This document shows positions 61,501 to 64,000 of a stretch of 64,000 nucleotides of DNA, in pieces. The notes under the pieces were generated by a model. It saw nothing but the letters and a program-made list of their open reading frames with translations. It was not told the DNA's origin and did no database searches. The stretch spans positions 55,879,526 through 55,943,525 of the forward strand of contig NC_088717.1 of assembly GCF_963576615.1 (NCBI RefSeq). Reading direction: 5' to 3'. The DNA is from Watersipora subatra. Taxonomy: Eukaryota > Bryozoa > Gymnolaemata > Cheilostomatida > Watersiporidae. Position 1 is the first letter of the stretch, and each line of letters opens with the position of its first letter. The position numbers and the translations under genes were made by a program.

Positions 61501-63495
61501 CCGCAACGATTCCCCCAACTAATCCCGTGATAATCCACGTTTAATCGGATGACTCATCCCCCACTAATCGGATGACTCATCCACAGATAATCCGCCGATT
61601 ACGCCGGGAGCGGATCCATACCCCCTCGAATTCAACCCCCTACTCTACACCACAATTTCCCCCCAAACCCCAACATCTCATTCAACTCCACGCAATTCAA
61701 TCTACACCCCTAGCCAATTTAATTCGCAACCCCCTTTTTCTATCCCCCCGCTGGATCCGTCACTTTTTTGTGTAGATCTGCTCTCTACATACTACTGATG
61801 GACATTTCGGCTTTCATTTTGGCAGCAAAATGAAAGCTGGTTTCATTTATGTATGATCGATTTTATGTTACCGTGATAGTAACTCCAACAATTTTGTACT
61901 GACCAGTCCAACAATGGCAAGTGGCTTGCAACCATTTCATTAGTTCGTCAGTTTTATTATAAAAACCCACACCCACATCGTTTCAAATATTTTTGATTGT
62001 TAAAATCGATGCAAAAAGGCATTCTTATTATTACAAAATACTTTGAGATTCACTAAAAAAATTGCATGCATTTGATATGTTCTTTAATCATATTTATCGT
62101 TAATTGTGGAGTAAGCTTTTGTCTGCATTAGGTTCAACCCTAAACACTCGTGTATATGGCTTAGCTTTTTAACCAATAGAATAAATTTAAAAGTTAGATA
62201 GTTGCAGGTTTTCAATCTAACTGATAAAGATTTATACACTCACTATCAGCAGGCATCTGGTCTACCTAGCCTTCTGTCTCCATGAGAGTAAAATCCGTCA
62301 ATTCTAAATGCCCATAAACTACATTTGCTGTTCTTGGTTACTTCTAATCACTTTCATTTTCGTAAAAAGACAACAGTGACAGTTTGACAAACTAAAACTT
62401 CTTACAGCAACATCTGCCGTACCCATACCTGCCTATAAGTATTTTATACACGCATTATATTGTTACAGAGAAGTTAACCTCGCTACTGCCTTCCAGGTAC
62501 TTGATATTTAAGAGGAGTTGGTTGAGTCAGCAAGCGTAGAGATACTGTTCTCACTAATGTCAGTAGTAATGTAGAGAGCTAAAGTTTTTCATTCACGTCA
62601 TATTTGAGTGAAGTAGTTGCTAGTCATGGTGGATCTTACATCTAACTTTGTCTCCATGACATTTTGCATGAAAATATTTTCATGAAAATACTTAGTGCAT
62701 AAAAGTATTTTTATGAAAAGATTTAATTGTGAATACTGTCTATAGTCGGTGTTGTATTTTCTCAGATACTAGTATTTATTAGTATGCTGAACTGAGTGCA
62801 CACTGGATTGATAAAAATATATCCCACTCATATAATTGGGGGCTTGATGGCAATTTGGCTTTTATAGCAAAAAGGCATTAGTTTCATAAAAGCGTGTTAA
62901 AAGCTCTATAGCAAAATATAACAAATTTAAAAACAAAATACAGTTGACATCCATTTTATGTGACCATCTTTCTGAGGTGCTGTTCAAGCTCTGGCACTCT
63001 CCTTTAAACAGCTATGAGCAGTTGTCTCTAAATGTAATGTTGACTTTTGTGACTACTTGGTAGTTGTCATTGAGTAGTCACAAGGGGATTGTACAGAGTA
63101 GCTTATAGTATAGATAATATATGCAATATATTCAACAATAGCTTTATGATTCTATATACCAATCTTGTGGAGGAGTAGTAGTGGTCCTACCACTCATTAG
63201 ACTAAATACTCCAATTCTCAATACAATATAATACTAAGCAATATCGATTAATAGCCGAATAGTCAGATAGCATAAATCTTTGAAAACACAAAGTAGAGAA
63301 TCATTTAAACTGTCAAACCTTACTTTAAGCTAGGAGTGAGTGAAGTTTCTCTAGCGGATATGCATTACTAATCCGTCCGCTCACAGGTCTCGCAATGGAT
63401 GACTGGGATTTGGATTTCTATACAGACATGTTTAAGAATAAAATGGGAAGGAATCCAACAAATGTAGAGTGCTTTGACTTGGCCCAGTCTAACAG
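49520..63495 (+). CDS. PFAS: PFAS (FGAM synthase), first five exons, 3' part beyond window
   Basis: Phosphoribosylformylglycinamidine synthase makes FGAM from FGAR, glutamine and ATP in cytosolic purine synthesis. Exons seen: 49520-49658, 51985-52165, 52506-52670, 55469-55596, 63387-63495. They join in phase to 722 nt, about 240 residues of a protein of roughly 1,300. Exon 1 is the weakly conserved N-terminus (MPTVKLYLPVKLL). Exon 2 ends with EIGPR. Exon 3 gives LNYSTPWSTNAVAICAYAGL and MERSRRYRLI. Exon 4 gives the IDSF and ALTEVNQDMG stretch. Exon 5 gives DDWDLDFYTDMF and NPTNVECFDLAQSN, a family hallmark. The catalytic synthetase and glutaminase domains lie beyond the right edge. The exon 1 donor (AAGTACTA) is the least certain boundary. 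Intron 4 is 7.8 kb because of a mobile element. Confidence 0.93.
51165..51600. repeat. 23-bp minisatellite in PFAS intron 1
   Basis: About 19 copies of GTAGAGGGTTGACTGTAGAGTAA-like units (23 bp; tokens GAGGGTTGACTGTAGAG). Variant units (TATAGTAAGTAGGGGG, then GAGTTAGTAGAG) recur in the same order three times, so there is a higher-order period. A 163-codon minus-strand open frame across it is an artefact. Confidence 0.9.
52671..55468. other. PFAS intron 3, with a diverged ~160-bp direct duplication
   Basis: 54310-54470 and 54472-54600 are diverged direct copies sharing tokens such as AATCCTATA, AAAATTTCGTA, AAAACAAAG and GAAACTAT. Otherwise nothing is recognised. Confidence 0.5.
56122..56608 (+). 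repeat. Left terminal inverted repeat of the 5.7-kb element
   Basis: GC-richer than its surroundings. From about 56310 to 56535 it holds a dozen irregularly spaced GGATTA words (CGGATTATC, GGATTAGT), which could be protein-binding sites. A 67-codon Pro-rich frame is repeated in both TIRs and is probably not a gene. Confidence 0.95.
56668..56826. promoter_or_regulatory. Left cluster of TTTCGCGAAA palindromes
   Basis: Six perfect copies plus partial ones of the 10-bp palindrome TTTCGCGAAA. Four stand at exactly 15-bp spacing, then come spacers containing GTTGACTATATAA and TAATGTGTAA. The order is inverted relative to the right cluster. It lies upstream of a TATA box (TATATAAA, 56979-56986) and ORF1. 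It could be a promoter element or replication iterons; this is inference from arrangement. Confidence 0.75.
57053..57631 (+). CDS. Element ORF1, 192-residue basic protein of unknown function
   Basis: The start is taken at the first ATG after the TATA box at 56979-56986 (ATGAAATTCGAC). The frame is open upstream as far as a TAG at 57002; beyond that TAG an in-frame ATG at 56951 opens 17 codons (MDPPLFKKKIYKF...). The N-terminal third is strongly basic (RRCRRPTKSR, LRSSLRKSSVVKR), as in nuclear DNA-binding proteins. After a Ser/Thr-rich linker comes a compact C-terminal half starting EPWKWVDLKELD, with hydrophobic strands including IALQFVIECKG and WSVPALMILDRNE. There are no membrane segments or signal peptide. 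I recognise no family. The intact frame inside a young element suggests it is a real gene. Confidence 0.6.
   Translation: MKFDNISERISQLNIKQRRCRRPTKSRSNKPMLLRSSLRKSSVVKRLFETEDSYTEGVKKTSSPTSTVFKTENVQEPWKWVDLKELDIPASLEVIQANKTDANNNNEIALQFVIECKGERVTLCSIINPQMYNISSSFQWSVPALMILDRNEIYKESRSSSELKLFKIDGACNLKEFREKISKDYNLCISRH
57941..58440. repeat. 112-bp tandem repeat, 4.5 copies
   Basis: Units start at 57941, 58053, 58165, 58277 and 58389, exactly 112 bp apart and nearly identical. Each contains GAGATCATCATGAGTAATCA and, in the full units, CACCCATGGATC. Located between ORF1 and the divergent gene region of the 5.7-kb element. Confidence 0.95.
58573..58932 (-). CDS. Possible spliced minus-strand ORF of the element
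   Basis: A TATA box (TATAAATA, complement of 58993-59000) lies 60 bp before the ATG at 58932. The frame runs to a good donor at 58711 (GAG|GTAAGT). It can join in phase to 58617-58573 after TTGGCAG, adding 14 codons (LEIFLKDVQAFTRA, stop), for about 88 residues. An earlier ATG at 58980 is in frame but lies too close to the TATA box. The aromatic N-terminal part (IPNWIIYLTKVWI) is encoded by a degenerate DNA repeat, which weakens the case. I recognise no family. Confidence 0.3.
59068..59830. promoter_or_regulatory. Right cluster of TTTCGCGAAA palindromes
   Basis: An array built mostly of 84-bp units. A full unit has four TTTCGCGAAA palindromes spaced 15 bp apart (linkers TTGAA, GTGAA, TTGGA), then an AT-rich stretch (TTACACATTATATATATTAT) and ATAGTCAAC. 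Roughly thirty palindromes in all. It separates the minus-strand ORF from ORF2 and so may serve both as a two-way promoter. Several long open frames across it (such as repeats of NFAKL and EFREI) are artefacts. Confidence 0.85.
59900..59906 (+). promoter_or_regulatory. TATA box of ORF2
   Basis: TATATAA lies 70 bp after the palindrome cluster and 122 bp before the ORF2 start codon. Matching TATA boxes precede ORF1 (56979-56986) and the minus-strand ORF (58993-59000). Confidence 0.5.
60028..60885 (+). CDS. Element ORF2, 285-residue protein with duplicated domain and SIM-like tail
   Basis: An intact frame from ATG 60028. Residues 1-30 are Lys-rich (MSKKKISP, TPPTKKK). A helical, charged stretch follows to about 60. 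Two segments of about 80 residues resemble each other. The first, near 68-145, has FAPKRFLDESLSYPSIMVYL then GL and YHDLRRV. The second, near 183-262, has TMPSRYALSLKENYPGIIIY then KGL and YYDVVVM. The shared pattern is P-x-R-[FY]...YP-x-I-x-[VI]-Y-x-GL...Y-x-D. A Lys/Arg-rich helix joins them. The C-terminus ends AIIDISDDDE, which fits a SUMO-interacting motif. No family is recognised; a nucleic-acid-binding role is only a guess. An ATG at 59976 opens an overlapping 29-codon frame in another phase, possibly an upstream ORF. Confidence 0.7.
   Translation: MSKKKISPVTLSNRTPPTKKKTSDQIVTNLEQRAKDMADKLRTLSKDTLMEAKSLQKMTDLSVGLIMEVTKTEEAHSIHGACCIIHFNYVENGISKSTAVFAPKRFLDESLSYPSIMVYLGLKPKSNGQGSYHDLRRVTEGTSTPLEMKRTLANLRTKRLEKLKQLFESRHLKEFKAPSIFYYHNVGTSEYKDAEGKVNVVPTVAFSTKVDGEEVQGTLTMPSRYALSLKENYPGIIIYKGLVTSHNTREYYDVVVMRYEEASSFYESSQCKKESAIIDISDDDE
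61311..61796 (-). repeat. Right terminal inverted repeat of the 5.7-kb element
   Basis: Reverse complement of the left TIR, with only a handful of substitutions seen by eye (for example GTGTGGAG against GCGTGGAG). It ends CATACTACT directly before GATGGA. Confidence 0.95.
61803..63386. other. Rest of PFAS intron 4
   Basis: AT-rich, nothing recognised. The intron resumes here after the mobile element. Confidence 0.6.
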
Positions 63496-63634
63496 GTGAG
63501 TTTGTTTCTTGCCACTCTATAATTTTGATTTACCACATCCCAGAGATGTTTATAAGGCTTGAAAAATGATTCGATTCTATTCTCATCAAAAAATTAACAA
63601 TTTAATTCCCAATTCTTTTGCATCATGGGTAGTG

Positions 63635-64000
63635 TAAGAAGCAATTCAATTCACAATTCACTGCAAAACACCACAATTTAATTCTCAATTCACTGCAAAA
63701 CACCACAATTCAATTCACAATTCACTGCAAAACACCACAATTCAATTCACAATTCACTGCAAAGCACCACAATTCAATTCACAATTCACTGCAAAACACC
63801 ACAATTCAATTCACAATTCACTGCAAAACACCACAATTCAATTCACAATTCACTGCAAAACACCACAATTCAATTCACAATTCACTGCAAAACACCACAA
63901 TTCAATTCACAATTCACTGCAAAACACCACAATTCAATTCACAATTCACTGCAAAACACCACAATTCAATTCACAATTCACTGCAAAACACCACAATTCA
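63635..64000. repeat. 32-bp minisatellite, runs off the window
   Basis: About 11 copies of a 32-bp unit (CAATTCACAATTCACTGC then AAAACACCACAATT), almost identical towards the right and more diverged at the left start. Located in PFAS intron 5. Confidence 0.95.

Larger units (their letters stand above)
56116..61802. mobile_element. 5.7-kb element with Polinton-like ends and novel ORFs
   Basis: The element proper is 56122-61796 (5675 bp), with GATGGA duplicated at 56116-56121 and 61797-61802. The TIRs are 56122-56608 and 61311-61796, about 487 bp, differing at only a few positions, so the insertion is recent. The termini read AGTAGTATG...CATACTACT. A 6-bp duplication, TIRs of several hundred bp and AG...CT ends are the known signature of Polinton/Maverick transposons, but no DNA polymerase B, integrase, ATPase, protease or capsid protein is visible. 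It holds two intact plus-strand ORFs, a possible minus-strand spliced ORF, inverted clusters of TTTCGCGAAA palindromes and a 112-bp tandem repeat. It could be a non-autonomous Polinton relative or a new element family. It sits in PFAS intron 4. Confidence 0.9.

Noticed and set aside
61572..61775. 67-codon Pro-rich frame present in both TIRs
   Set aside because: Low-complexity TIR sequence, no conserved domain; kept open only because the TIRs are identical.
56122..61796. Integrated DNA virus
   Set aside because: No capsid, polymerase or packaging gene seen; the ends alone do not show a virus.

Overview
The window is nuclear DNA from an intron-rich invertebrate animal. The signs are multi-exon genes with GT-AG introns, animal orthologues of ABCE1 and PFAS, and dense DNA transposons (Mutator-like, hAT, Tc1/mariner, Helitron, TTAA-target elements). 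A lophotrochozoan such as a bryozoan or mollusc is my guess; the sequence alone does not fix the species.

Layout: 1-5.3 kb holds relics of a Ty3/Gypsy retrotransposon abutting a decayed Helitron with a Pif1-like helicase. 5.3-7.6 kb is intergenic, with a hAT MITE inside a tandem repeat. 7667-25348 (minus) is a complete ABCE1 gene of 11 coding exons, 598 codons after joining, including a 45-nt last exon. Its introns hold minisatellites, two TTAA foldback elements, a hAT element nested inside a Tc1/mariner-like element, and a hAT deletion derivative. 25.6-26.6 kb is another TTAA element just upstream of ABCE1. 28432-34178 (plus) is an intact 12-exon gene (819 codons) for a THAP-domain, DDE-nuclease-like protein, probably Kolobok type. 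35.05-37.2 kb is a frameshifted Mutator-like transposase gene. 37.6-38.2 kb (minus) is the 5' end of a small Cys-rich gene. 39356-40512 (minus) is a three-exon gene with a P2X7-type cysteine-rich cytoplasmic domain. 42.8-43.8 kb is a LINE reverse-transcriptase relic, and 44253-44937 is a long-TIR foldback element with a perfect 9-bp target duplication. From 49520 to the right edge (plus) lie the first five exons of PFAS, which continues beyond the window.

The most unusual object is in PFAS intron 4: a 5675-bp mobile element (56122-61796) with 6-bp target duplications GATGGA, near-identical TIRs of about 487 bp, and termini AG...CT, the end structure known for Polinton/Maverick elements. None of the usual Polinton proteins is visible. 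It carries two intact ORFs of unrecognised function, a possible third spliced one, and inverted clusters of the 10-bp palindrome TTTCGCGAAA. Each cluster lies upstream of a TATA box and an ORF. This is the best candidate here for an undescribed system.

Exon boundaries were set by hand from splice signals, reading phase and recalled family similarity; no search was run.
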